From contig OY829326.1 of assembly GCA_963691655.1 (NCBI GenBank), forward strand, positions 92,931,235-92,995,234: a DNA stretch of 64,000 nucleotides, given 5' to 3'. The notes beneath the pieces were generated by a model. That model was not told the DNA's origin. It ran no database searches and saw only the letters and a list, made by a program, of their open reading frames with translations. Position 1 is the stretch's first letter; the number at the start of each line of letters is the position of its first letter. Below, one piece after another: positions 1 through 11,074 of the stretch. This DNA is from Toxonevra muliebris. Lineage: Eukaryota; Arthropoda; Insecta; Diptera; Pallopteridae. The translations under genes and the position numbers were made by a program.

Positions 1-678
1 CGAGTGTTTGCACACGAAGCTATTATCCAGAATTGCTGTGTTTAAAAGAGGTCTTATAAATAATAAAACTTTATACTCGAGGCTGAGTTTTGATTTTTGA
101 AGTGAAACTTCTTTGGCCGCGATTAGACAATCTTTTTGAGAATAAAATTTCAAGCTCATGTAACAGAAACTTTAACATAAGCGGCAAGGTTTTGTTTCAT
201 TCACAGTCAACATACATATGCGAGTATGTGTATGACACATACACAATATATTATTTAATTTGAGAGTACTCCATCTGCATGTATAACCTTTTCATAATAT
301 GGAAATTGACGAAATTAATTGAATATTCTTAATTGATTGTATATAAACTCTTCAATTGTCACTTGCATACACACCCTATCTCTCTCACTTTGCTGTTATT
401 CAATTTATTATTAATTTATTTTTTTTTTTTTTTTTTGCCTTAAAATTTTACTAGGAACATTTTTTCCTGTAATAGTCAAAAATTATCTAACTTTAAATCG
501 CGTAAAATGTACATCCGATATAAACTTTTAAAACGCCGTAAAAACGGTTCATAAAACCATTTAAGTATAATTTATTTTTTAGCGCTGTATCAGAATTCTC
601 ATTCAGAGCCTGGTTATTTTTGGAAAAGTTGATTTTTGTATTAAAAAAAAAAAAAAAAAAAGTGGAAAAATTCGAGTA
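1..678. other. AT-rich non-genic stretch
   Basis: I see no gene here. It holds a long T run near 418-436 and an A run near 643-661 in otherwise AT-rich sequence. Confidence 0.6.
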
Positions 679-2150
679 TACACCGAAAAAAATATGCGGA
701 GTTAATACAACATTTTCTATGAATTAATACAACTTTTGCGGAGTTAATACTACTTTTATGCAACCAACACCGAAAAGAGTTGTTTGAAGTTTTTTTGAGT
801 TGATTCAACTCTTTTTGTGGTTATAATATAATAACTCTTTGTCAGTGTCAGAATGTCTCTGACAGAATGAATGAATATTGAAAAAAAATGGACTTTTAAA
901 CATTTAAGAGTATATCATTTTTGGCAAACCGCCCACAATCATCCTCTTTTATTTCTGAAGGTAAATAATTAAGCATTGCAGCGAAATAAAGGACTTACAT
1001 TTCTTCGACAATTTTATTCGATTATGTTTTACAGAAAGAGCTGAAGAAAATAAAATTTGGCTTAAATACAACCGAGATGGTTGGGATGAAATTTCAATTA
1101 ATTGGTCGTCGATAACAAAATTTCGTAGGAATGAAATGTCCTTAATGTCCTAGATTTTCCTTCAATTTCCACTTCTAAAGAATTCTCGATCTTCCTTTCT
1201 GGTAATCCTATTTGAATATAGAGAGCTTAAAGCATTAACATTGCGTGTTTACTTTTTTTAGAGTTTCTGTGATAAGTATAGTCTAAAATACTTTACTTCC
1301 GAAGGCGATTATTTTAAACCACGTGTATTTCTCAAGTTTGAAAAAATTTTTACATACAATGTTTATTCTTTAAACCATCGATATATGAAAGACACTATCA
1401 CTGATATTGGTAGTATATCACTTCTAAAGAAGCTTTCTGGTGCTATAAATCAAAGTACGTTCGATTTGGATTGTTACATTTTTACTATTTAATATTATGT
1501 CTTTCTCATAAATTTTCCTTCAAATTCAGAGGAGGTTGCATTATTTTTATACTAAAATATCTGTGAATATCATATATTTATCTAATAAATTAATAAAAAA
1601 AAATAATAAAAACATAAAAATCGAACTTTTTTTCAATTTTGGTTCAAGAATTTTAATTTATTAATCGAACTCTTTTAAGGGTTGTGACAATATTCTAGCC
1701 TGAGTTAGAGCAACTCTTTTCAATGTTGCCTGAAGAATTTCAAGTGGTTTATTGTACTCTTTTGAAAGTTTAGGTAACATTTTGCGGAGTTGATTCAACT
1801 CCTAGTCGGAGTTCAACTAACTCTTTTTACATTTAGTTCAAGAATTTCAAGTGATTAATTAAACTCTTTTGAGAGTTGAATCAACATTTTACGGAGTTGG
1901 TATAACTTTTTTATTATCAGAATTTATATTTTTAATATAACTCCTTAACGGAGTTAATATCACTCCTCTAAAGTATAACTCACTCTGCGGAGTTGAATAT
2001 ACTCCGTCGGGGCAAGGATTACTCTTTTCTGGTTTAGCTAAAAACCATTAACAGAAAGAGTTAATATTACTACAAAAATTGTGGTATTTACTCCACAGTT
2101 TTTTTGAGTATACTAAAATAACTTTTATTTAATACTTTATTTTGTGTAAA
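679..2150. mobile_element. DNA element with many subterminal GGAGTTAATAC / AACTCTTTT repeats
   Basis: Both outer parts (about 690-840 and 1670-2110) are built from many degenerate copies of a short motif in both orientations, for example GGAGTTAATAC and GAGTTGATTCAACTC. The outer ends resemble each other as inverted repeats: the left end begins ACACCGAAAAAAATATGC and the right end reads towards TTTATTTTGTGT. The core (about 850-1600) is unique. In it a possible splice acceptor near 1259 is followed by about 70 open codons ending near 1494. Subterminal motif arrays flanking a unique core are typical of cut-and-paste transposons whose transposase binds the motif. The superfamily is not recognised and no target-site duplication is obvious, so the exact limits are uncertain. 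Confidence 0.5.
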
Positions 2151-2930
2151 AAATCATAACAGTATTTAAATAAACTTTTCCCATGAAAAGAGTATTTGTG
2201 TTCTACGATGTGAAAACTTTAAATGCAATTTTCCCAAGAATTTGCTTTTTTACTTATGACAGTCTTGCAGAAAACGGGCTATGTGTCTGGCCGAAATTCG
2301 GAGTCCACAAAAGGTTTATGTACAATAGTTGTCAAAGCAAAATTTGCTATTTTTTGCAAACCGCTTTAGGGTTAAAATTTAGTATAACATACAGTAAACG
2401 TTCGATAACGTGAGGATCCACTATCGTAAACATCCACTAACGTGAACCAAATTTTTCTTCCATTGACTATTCTAAAACGTGAACAAAATTTGAAAGTTCT
2501 AAAACGTGAACAAAATTTCTTAGAAATTGTTTATCAATTTTCATGATTTTAGTAATTTTGGGAATCTTTCGGTTATTTTTTTCAAACGTGAGCACCCTTG
2601 GTTTTTATTTGTTCATGGGTTTGAGCGTTGATTGTATTTCACTTTGCCCTTTTTCTTCATTTAGGGTACAATTTTAATTGATTGCTAATTGTTTTTTGGA
2701 CACTTGTCAATCATTTCTATATTTTCTTTTTGACACGTCCTCTATTAATAAACTAAATACACCAACATAAAGAATGTGTACGAAAAAATTTTGGCCGGTC
2801 ATTAATATAAAATCATTTATATCTTTGAAGAAACTTTTTTATTTTTTTAAGTAATTATTGTTGCATAAATTTAATTCACAGTACGATTGCACATACAAAT
2901 GTTGGCGTTAAAATCAAATATTTCTCATTT
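2151..2930. other. Non-genic stretch with a 21-bp direct repeat
   Basis: TCTAAAACGTGAACAAAATT occurs twice, at 2471 and 2498, a tandem period of 27 bp. The 76-codon open frame at 2183-2413 has no recognisable domain and no splice context, so I do not call a gene. Confidence 0.5.
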
Positions 2931-3110
2931 GAATGAACAATGATGCCAGAAGAACGTCCAAAAGTTCATAGAACTAACAGATCAGACGATCGTTTCGGAA
3001 CCCGCTACGGTTCCTTATCTGTGATATTTATGATAGTTGCCTCATTTCAACCATTTCTGTAATAGAAAATACTGTGAAAAAATGAGAATTACAAAGACAG
3101 TTATTTTCAC
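2931..3110 (+). repeat. Dispersed repeat A, copy 1
   Basis: This 180-bp sequence recurs in the same orientation at 7618-7796. Shared blocks include GAATGAACAATGATGCCAGA, CAGATCAGACGATCG, CCGCTACGGTTCCTTATC and GAGAATTACAAAGACAGTTA. Several substitutions and small indels separate the copies. There are no clear terminal repeats, so the family is unknown. Confidence 0.8.
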
Positions 3111-3640
3111 AGTTATTTCCACCACCGTTCTATATACTTTTTATACTTATTTATTTATGAAATTATGTTTTTTTAATTCACGGTGAAGTTCTGTTTCTGT
3201 TCAGTATAAAATTACTGCCCCGAAATCTGTCTGAAGCCAGCTTTTACCTAAGTTTCATCATCCATTATAATACAGTCAGAATTATATTCAACTTTGTTGT
3301 ACAACTTTTGAGCTGGTGTTCTTGCATATTTATTTTGTGTATTATTTCGTACTTATTATTTATTAAAGGACTAACTTTATATTAATGTGAACCTTCTTTT
3401 TTTGGTTTGTTTTTGTACGTAACGACATATGTATGCATTTCTGTTCACGACATCTCTCACAGAAAGTCCAGTATTCCGCTTAACCCATTTTAAGCAAATA
3501 GCAGAATTGCAATCCAATTTTGAAAAATTTTTAAACATAGTTTCTATTTAAGCATACAAAAAAAAAAAAATGTGTGATGTATTTTAAAAGGTATAGTAGT
3601 AATTGGCCTACCTCCAGAAAATGAAATGACCAACGTACAT
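3111..3640. other. AT-rich non-genic stretch
   Basis: No gene or repeat structure is seen. The short open frames on both strands contain no recognisable domain. Confidence 0.5.
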
Positions 3641-4003
3641 GAGAGGGAATGTATTCTAGGTTGGAACACCTTTTACTCATAACTTCTGTTGTTTCGCGAA
3701 TCGTTGAAAAGATCACAAAAAATGCAATGTTTTTGCTGAACATTGGAAAACGATTGGATCAGTACTGTTGTCTTGATTTAATAAGTGAGTATCTACATAT
3801 TTCATTGAAAATTCGTTTTTTATATCGTTGAATTCGTTATTAAAAGACGAATGAATAAATAATGATAAATCAATTCAAGTCTCGTTTTTTGTATCTACAG
3901 CGATCCCCGAGAAATTTTTATAAAACAGCAGCGCGTTATGTTAAATTTCTCGGTTTGACTGTGAATGTAGATACCCACTTACTAAATCAGGACGGCAGAG
4001 TAG
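3641..4003. repeat. Inverted-repeat cluster
   Basis: TTTAATAAGTGAGTATCTAC at about 3777-3797 is matched in inverse at about 3966-3985 (GTAGATACCCACTTACTAAA), giving arms around a loop of about 170 bp. The adjacent block at about 3645-3672 (GGGAATGTATTCTAGGTTGG, then AACACC) has an inverted relative at 4880-4907. These look like remnants of one or more terminal-inverted-repeat elements, but the ends cannot be set. Confidence 0.4.
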
Positions 4004-4985
4004 CTTAGGAGTTATGGGAATTTGAAAAAAAAAATTAGTAAAATGCACACCATGCAGTTTAGGTCGGAACTCTGTAGAAAATCAATGGCTGCATTCACGA
4101 CACTCATCAATTGCTTAACAGTTGCAGCTCATCAATTTTCGTGTCGTGAACATGCTGCTACTTTTTGGCGTTAACTATTCTATTGTGAATAGTTTTTGCT
4201 ATTTTTCGCCTTTAACAAAACCAAAAACTTAAATAATGGATATAACTAATTTAATGTTTTTGCAAAATATGTTTGACCATGGCGTTAATATGAATATGTT
4301 TTGTCAATTATAACAGCCATAATAAACAAAAGAAAATATATAGAAAAAATAGATAAACATAAGCCACTGTACAAAAATCATTCGATGAAAAGTATCCTAC
4401 AAAGTTTTCGCTACTGAAAATGGCGCTTGCTCACTAAAAATGTTGCCATTCACAATAGAATTTTACAACTGTTTAGGAATTGATGAGTTTCGTGAATGCA
4501 GCCAATGAGATATGGAGGAGAATGATTGGAAGTGACGAGCAAAAGTAGGAAAAAAACTGAAATACTCTTAAAAATGGGAAAAGGAAACCTGAAATTGAAG
4601 TAAATCTGTGTGAATTTTTAAATTTGTCCACTTGTTTCGCAAAGTGGGTTTGAAAAGCCAAAAAATCAATAATAAATATAATATTTAAATATCTACTTTT
4701 TCCAATTGAAATAACGTTTTGACACTTTCCGACGTCGACAAATGAATTTTCGATGTTAGAACGCATCATAACCGCAAAGTTTCGGATGTTCCGATCTTGA
4801 CTTCGCTCTGAGCTCTAAGTGGTATGAAAAGTTTGCTGTCATTGCGGCAAATAATTTTGCACACACACGCGAAAGAAACGCGGTGTTCCAATCTAGACGA
4901 CATTCCCCTACTCGTACACAAATTCATGAGCAATAAATAAATGAGCATGTGGTCAAATAGAGTAAAAACATTAATTAAAATGCGT
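4004..4985. other. Non-genic stretch holding the inverted partner of the 3645 block
   Basis: The sequence at about 4880-4907 is the inverted relative of 3645-3672 (reverse complement GGGAATGTCGTCTAGATTGG, then AACACC). Open frames of 98 and 60 codons on the minus strand show no domain. No gene is called. Confidence 0.4.
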
Positions 4986-4987
4986 AC

Positions 4988-5155
4988 ACCACAGCGGCCC
5001 TCATCGACGCTATCATCCAGGCACCAGCATCAACATTTAAATGGTTATGTATACCAAATCTAAAGCAAAATGTTTCAACAAGAGATAAAACAACTACATT
5101 GCTTGTAACGATCCTGGAAACCGGTTAACCCAGCTAAGGATTCACGTCGCTACAG
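4988..5155 (+). repeat. Dispersed repeat B, copy 1
   Basis: A diverged copy lies at 17163-17325 in the same orientation. Matching blocks are CAACTACATTGNTTNTAACGA, CTGGAAAC, TAACCCAGCT / TACCCCAGCT and CGTCGNNACAGT; upstream, CAGCGGCCCTCATCGACGCT matches CAGTGGCGTTCTTCGGCGCT. It is probably an old non-coding transposon fragment. Family unknown. Confidence 0.65.
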
Positions 5156-7617
5156 TATTTTGATGAAAAATCGCCCAGATGTTCAGAATGAGTTAAATGC
5201 ACCAGTATTCGCATTATTCGGTGAAAAATCTTTTGGTCTGCTACTAAATTTCTCTTTGCTATCAATATTAATTTGATTTTGTGTTAGCAACCACAATTTT
5301 TCGTGCACATTCTTCAATATGAATATTTTTAACTTGGTTTAAAAATAACGCAACTTTTATAATTATGTATACATATATCTATATTTTGCAATGATATCCT
5401 TTCTATTTTACGGATATTTGGGTTTAATTTACAAATAATGAAGATATCATAGAAAACTAATTTGATTGCTTTCAAGCCATATCAATTTCCTAAATGCTTT
5501 CTGACCTTTTTGCTTACGGGGGCGTAAAGAAGAAAAAAAAAAAAATAAATAGATAAATTGAGTGTACGAAGGAGTGTTTGATAATTTTGAAAATTGAAAA
5601 AGCATGTAACTATGAGTCTTTAGAGTAATCGTGGAACAGACAGCATTTAAAATGCCTATTGGTTGTATATACTATAAGTTTTTTTTGTGAGTAGGTATTA
5701 TTTAAATTTCTATGGTACTCGTGTATGTTGCTAGAGGGCGAAGCAATTTAATTTTGGGTTTTAATTGAAATGCGACATAATTGCGTGCATTTATAATTGA
5801 TTTCCATTTGTTTTCTTGAGGCATCATAAATCACAAAACGAAAGTAAATATTAATACATGTGTAGTAATGTATAAAGTTTGTTGTTTGGATACTGTATCC
5901 AGCAACCAACCAACAAACAGGATCTAAACCCCAACGGAACCAAATCAAAACGGAACGGAAACGGAAACATAACGTGATAATTGTGATTGAGTTGAATGAT
6001 GATTGTATTTACCAACATACTGAAATATACTTTACATTATGTTGTGTAATTTATCATGAGGTTGAAACATGCGTGTCACGCATGGATACAATTGGTTCAG
6101 AGCGTTCAGAGCCTGGCTGCGAGGAGGAGCAGGCAGGAGGAATGCATGTTAGGGGAATTGATTAAAGGTAGAGTTGTTGCTGCTGCTGTGTTGTTGTGTA
6201 AAGAGATTGTACTACATACTTATTTGTTGTTGTTTTTGATTACTACTTGTACAATTGTTGCTGCGAAATGTTGCTGTTGCTGCTTATTTTATTTTATTGT
6301 TTCTTTTTTGTTGTTTTGTTGATTGTCAACAATTGTTATTAACTTCTTTTTTTCGTACACAACCAAACACACATACACACACACACATAAATAAAAACAT
6401 TTTTGTTTTTCTATGGAAACTGTTGCATATGTGGCTCCAAATACATAAATATGTATTTCTCTTTCTATGTGTGTGTGTGTGTGTGTGTGTAGGCAGTTTT
6501 TGTTATAAACTTCCAAGTATTTAATTGCATGAAAATTATATATTTCTTTAATACAATTAAATAAACAAACAACAAAAAAGTTTGCTACAATCTGTTGCTT
6601 TTAATTAAATAAAAACAAAAGCGAAAACAATTTTTTATCGATAAAATCGTGACTACGTGACATTTTTGCTCATTTTGGTTATTAACATATGATTTTTTCA
6701 TACAACTTTTTCGAAATGAGATTCTTATTAATTATTATTTTTAGATACTTTTTTACTTCATATTTTGTCAATAATTAAAATTTAATATTTTAATATAAAA
6801 TTCATTAATTGTGATTTGATATTTTTTGCTTGTTAGTCGAAAACTATGGGATTTTATAATTATAAATTTAATGTCGTTAGCATTTTATTTCTTTTTAATT
6901 AACAAAACAATACGTGATTTTTTGCTTATTCTACTAATTAACACACATACAAAAATAATGAAAATTTATACTTTTTAAAGTGTATACGTAATTATACTTT
7001 ACTTCTTTCTTTACATATACACCTACATATTTCTACGAAGTTATTACTTTTGGGGATGTAGACAGACAATAATCATGTTACTAGTCATTTCGAAACGTTT
7101 AACAGACTTTCTGTTATATGAGTTCGTGCTCTGTTCGATAAACTTTTTGCGAGCTACGAAATATTTACGACCGAATTGATCTTCCAACTGAGAGGTTATT
7201 TGAACGAATTAACGTGAAATTTGAGCAAAGCGGTTCGGTTGCCGATCGATAAGCAATATCTCAACCAACAATTTTTTTTTGGTTACCCATAACAATTACC
7301 GTAGCCAAAATATTTTTTTGGTTTGGTTATCAATGCCAGTTTTTTTGTGGTAACCCATAACACAGTCAATGGAAAACTAGTAATAAAAATGGAAAAGCCG
7401 GTGATTCCTATAGATTTAATGACGTTGACCACAGTGGGTCAGTATAAAAAATAAACTAAATAAAAAGTTAATAAAATAAAGAGAAATATTAAATTAAAAA
7501 AAAAACACTTAAATAACTATGAATTTTTCTTTCATTGAATTGGAAAACTAAACAAAGCACTTAAATCACAATTCAAAGGTGAACTAAAAATTTAATTAAA
7601 TTTAATTATTAGGCTTT
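5156..7617. other. AT-rich non-genic stretch with opposed microsatellites
   Basis: No gene is seen. A (CA)n run at about 6366-6388 faces a (GT)n run at about 6468-6490, so the two could pair as a hairpin. Near 7275-7370 the motif GGTTACCCATAAC or close variants recurs. Open frames of 60-90 codons over 5750-6520 overlap each other on both strands in low-complexity sequence and are not credible genes. Confidence 0.5.
6366..6490. repeat. Opposed (CA)n and (GT)n microsatellites
   Basis: A CA-dinucleotide run at 6366-6388 and a GT-dinucleotide run at 6468-6490 lie about 80 bp apart in inverted arrangement. Confidence 0.9.
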
Positions 7618-7796
7618 GAATGAACAATGATGCCAGAAGAATTTCAAAAAGTTCATAGAACTAGCAGATCAGACGATCGTCGTAACCCGCTACGGTTCCT
7701 TATCAGCGATTTTTTTGATAGTTCCCTCATTTCAGCAATCTATATAAGTGAAAATACTGTGAAGTAAATGAGAATTACAAAGACAGTTATTTTCAC
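7618..7796 (+). repeat. Dispersed repeat A, copy 2
   Basis: Same-strand partner of 2931-3110. This copy lacks a few bases in the middle (CGATCGTCGTAACCCGCTAC here, CGATCGTTTCGGAACCCGCT in copy 1). Confidence 0.8.
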
Positions 7797-8190
7797 CGAA
7801 TATATTATTGAAAGGAATTATAACTAGCGTTATATATACTTTTTGCCATTCTTCTTTGACACTTGTATTATTATATTGTTTGAATTTCCAAATGAATTTT
7901 GGCTTAAATTTCGTCTTAATAAGGAAAATAAACCAAAATAAACTTTTTTGGTCGAATCTCATTTGATTTTTGGCTGGAATTCCTTCTTTGTTTGGTATTT
8001 AAGCCAAAGGAAATTAAGCTTACAAATCCTTTAATTTCGGCCTAAACGTAAGAAAATCAGGCCATAATATTTTCATAAATTTTTTTTTTTTTTGGATTAA
8101 ATTACTTTAGGATTTTGGCTGAAACTCCTTTAGGATTTTGGTCCAATTTTCGTTCTTCCACTGTCAATAGCGAAGGGTACCGCGCCATAA
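7797..8190. other. Non-genic stretch
   Basis: Nothing recognisable except three loosely repeated phrases around TTAGGATTTTGGCT at about 8080-8140. Confidence 0.4.
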
Positions 8191-8415
8191 TATCTGACTT
8201 TTTGTGGCCTCAGTTGGATGACATAGAGGACCTAGACAACATCTGATTCCAACAAGACGGCGCATCATGTCACAGAGCGGACGATACATTGGAGTTGTTG
8301 CTAGAAAAATCCCCGGATTTCCAGAAGAGACGATGTGGGCTTAGACTTAGACCTTTTTCTCTGGGGCTCCGTTAAGTAGCTGGTTTATGCTGTAATAGAC
8401 CTTGCCCTATGCTGG
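8191..8415 (+). pseudogene. Relic of a Tc1/mariner-superfamily transposase (DDE region)
   Basis: In one frame the peptide FQQDGASCHRADDTLELLLE appears, matching the block around the second catalytic Asp of this superfamily (FQQDGA-CH). After a frame change, DLDLFLWGSVK and then LVYA correspond to the usual block near the third acidic residue (TPLDFFLWGYVK). A stop lies just before FQQDG and another after SVK. The fragment is only about 225 bp and lacks the N-terminal helix-turn-helix region and both ends, so it is a dead remnant. Assignment to superfamily is good. The exact family is not determined. Confidence 0.75.
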
Positions 8416-9420
8416 TTGACGTAGCGTGCGTGCAAGCTTGCTTTAACCTGGACTGTACTCGCCGGAGGGTGGATTCTTGTTAGTCAACTATTGCACATAA
8501 GAGCTATCTACACAAAGTTTTCATGCACTATAGGTTTTGCCAGAAAATAAGAGAGGAAACTAGAAGAAGAAAAATATGGTCAACTTAGGTATTTAGATAT
8601 AAATAATGTAGCAAAATGAATAAGTCCAAGTGTACTAAAAGTAGAAGCGCCGCTGTTATTGCTTCGTCTACTCTCCCTTTCCCAACCATCAGAGCAGAGT
8701 TACTCTCTCCAGCCCAACCATTTCCATCTAACGGTCCAACAACAAATTCGCTATATTTGCGTAACTACTCTTTATTCATTATGAGATTATGTTACAGTAA
8801 TTCGCATGATCTTAAACATTATTTAAGAGAGACTAAAATTGTACGATATAATACATTTTAACATTATTCCATTTAAGAGAAATCAACAATATTTTAATAA
8901 TTTTTACCCACGTATAAAAATAATAATCAAAAGCACGATCGATTCAATGTTTAATTTAAAGTTTACGTTTAGTTTAGTTTTAAGAATAAGTAATTACGTC
9001 CTATAGGTTCATATTTATACAAAATTCAATAGTATTTTTACCAACCAATTATTAAAATTATTTAATATATATATATATCAAAAAAAAGAAGTTTTTACTT
9101 GAACTTACATGAGTACGAAGGTTTTTATAGAATGTGTATTTATATATCTAAATAAGTATTTTTAATATTAGTGGTAAAAAAAAGTGGTAAATAAAATGAG
9201 ATTTATGATGGCACGGGTTGAAAATTCATATTAACCCAGATGCATTTTTATGATTAATTTCTTATTCTTTTACAAATTATTTTTAAGCAAACTTCATTTT
9301 AACTTTTAACTTTTTCATGGAAAAATAAGCACTTTTTATATCATAAAAATAAATATATATTTTAAGTAATAGTAAATTAGAAATTAAAAATTAGAAAATT
9401 AGAAATTAGTAAATCTTAAA
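8416..9420. other. Non-genic stretch with an unidentified 81-codon frame
   Basis: The plus-strand frame at 8616-8861 starts MNKSKCTKSRSAAVIASS, is Ser/Pro-rich in its first half and is less AT-rich than its flanks. I do not recognise it, and it has no splice or promoter context. The rest is AT-rich, with a short (TA)n run near 9066. Confidence 0.35.
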
Positions 9421-9424
9421 CAAA

Positions 9425-9463
9425 ATGAGCACCGATGATGGTGGTGGAGAACCTGATTGTCAG
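9425..9463 (+). other. Possible short first coding exon or 5' end of a LINE ORF
   Basis: An ATG preceded by CAAA opens 13 codons (MSTDDGGGEPDCQ) that end exactly at CAG followed by GTAAAT, a good fly splice donor. Without splicing the frame stops two codons later. No matching downstream exon could be identified. It could be an exon, the start of a non-LTR element ORF, or chance. Confidence 0.25.
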
Positions 9464-9564
9464 GTAAATTAACGACAAAAGTAAAAACTTTAATCGTACG
9501 TGAGTTTTTCGTGTGAATTGGTGACAAAGTATCCAAGAAGTTAGATTGTAACCGTTGCTGAGTG

Positions 9565-9651
9565 ACGCCTACCAAGGCGTTCGAAGTAGTTGCCCTGCTA
9601 CGCAGTATTGGCTCGCGCGGATCTTGTCCACTAAGGCTCCAAAGATCCGCG
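9565..9651 (+). other. Two GC-rich hairpins
   Basis: Stem 1 is ACGCCT (9565-9570) with AGGCGT (9575-9580) around a 4-nt loop. Stem 2 is CGCGGATCTT (9616-9625) with AAGATCCGCG (9642-9651) around a 16-nt loop. Both are perfect and stand out in AT-rich sequence. They lie about 100 bp after the short frame at 9425 and may be part of a structured 5' region of a retroelement. Confidence 0.6.
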
Positions 9652-10901
9652 AAAAATTACTTATGCAAATGCAGGCAAAAATCTTAAATAAAATTTCTTT
9701 AGAATCCTTGTGAGTCTCAAATCAAAAGTTTGGCATACCTTTTATTTTAAGTTGTAGAGAAAAAAAATTTAATTTAAACTTAGGTTAAGTAAAACTTAGG
9801 TTATTCTTAACCATGCGGTTTGGCTCTTCAAACAAATTTTTAACTTTATATAATTCACTACGATGTGTACTATTCCACTTGACGGCTATAGCAAAAATAA
9901 ATAATTTTTAACAAGATGGATCTAATAGGGGTCCGCTAATGCAGTATACATATTTACTTTATGAGGCGTACAAGACATTACCGGTATTTGGAGTAAATCG
10001 AATTTTTACTTAAACCAACCCAGTATACTTTATGCCTTATATTAAGTTGATATCGCAATTGAAAATTTTCAAAAAATATATGTATGCATATAGAAAAATT
10101 TATGAGGGGTGAAAACTACAGGTAGTCCATCACAATGCCAACAAACCAACAACAATTGACCAACTGGTGAGATCCAGCCCGACTTATACAACAGAGTCAT
10201 ACAAACTCGGACCTCTTTCATTATCGAATTTTAATAGAGATAGATAGAACAGTTTTATGCTGAAAACATGGTTTCATGAGACTTCCACAATCTTGGCACC
10301 AATTTTAATATCTCTGCATATGCTTTTTTGTCTTTTATGAAAGGTTAAAAAACATAGCTACGGAAGCGTTTTTTTAAATAGTGCGAAAGATTTTGGGAAA
10401 AATTTGGAGAAAAAAGTATGGCTACATTGGGATTTTATGTAACAAAATGAAAACAAATTTTGTATTAAGAAACTTATCATTTATTTACACTTTTTTATGA
10501 TTACTTGGTATGAAATATATAAAAAAACAATTATTTTTGTTATTTCATTATGGAAAATACGGCCTGTTGTTACAATTTTTATATCTTTCTTTTTTTCAAC
10601 TGGCATTGGCCAATGGCTAATAGTGTCATATTGGAGATTGGGTTTTTTGAAGAACTTTTCTTGTTACTCTTTTGGTAGTCTTCCTTTCTTCCTATCGTTA
10701 GTAATAAAGCGAGCGTTTATCATGCCATCGGCAATTTCATCAGTCTTACACCATTTCAATTTTCTATCAACTGAATGAGTAACGTTCTCAATTGATTTCT
10801 GAACTTCCTGCAAATGGATTTCAATACCATTTTTTTCTTAAATTTACCAAAGCGGACCTCACTACGCTTAAGCTATTACAAAACTTACCAAGTGTTGATA
10901 T
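9652..10901. other. AT-rich non-genic stretch
   Basis: The longest open frame (10497-10778, 93 codons, plus strand) is rich in Ile, Phe and Leu from T-rich sequence and has no domain I recognise. No gene is called. Confidence 0.45.
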
Positions 10902-11074
10902 CACTGAGAAAAAAACTTATGCTTTTCTGCCAAAATTGAATTGGATAGATTTTTTTATATGAAGTTAAAAAACTTCGGTGAAAACACTTAATTTTAATGA
11001 CAATTTGGGTAAGCTAAGGTATGCAATTTATTCTCGATTTCCATACAAATTTACATAAGTTTTTTTTCTGTGTG
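10902..11074. mobile_element. 173-bp MITE with about 20-bp terminal inverted repeats
   Basis: The left end reads CACTGAGAAAAAAACTTATG. The right end, read in reverse, is CACACAGAAAAAAAACTTATG minus its last base for quoting (CACACAGAAAAAAAACTTAT). TA-containing sequence borders both ends (GATATCACTGAG left, CTGTGTGTATTA right), which would allow a TA target duplication. It has no coding capacity and is a non-autonomous DNA element of unassigned family. Confidence 0.65.

Noticed and set aside
8616..8861. 81-codon plus-strand frame, Ser/Pro-rich
   Set aside because: No recognisable domain, splice sites or homology known to me; kept only as a remark in the stretch entry.
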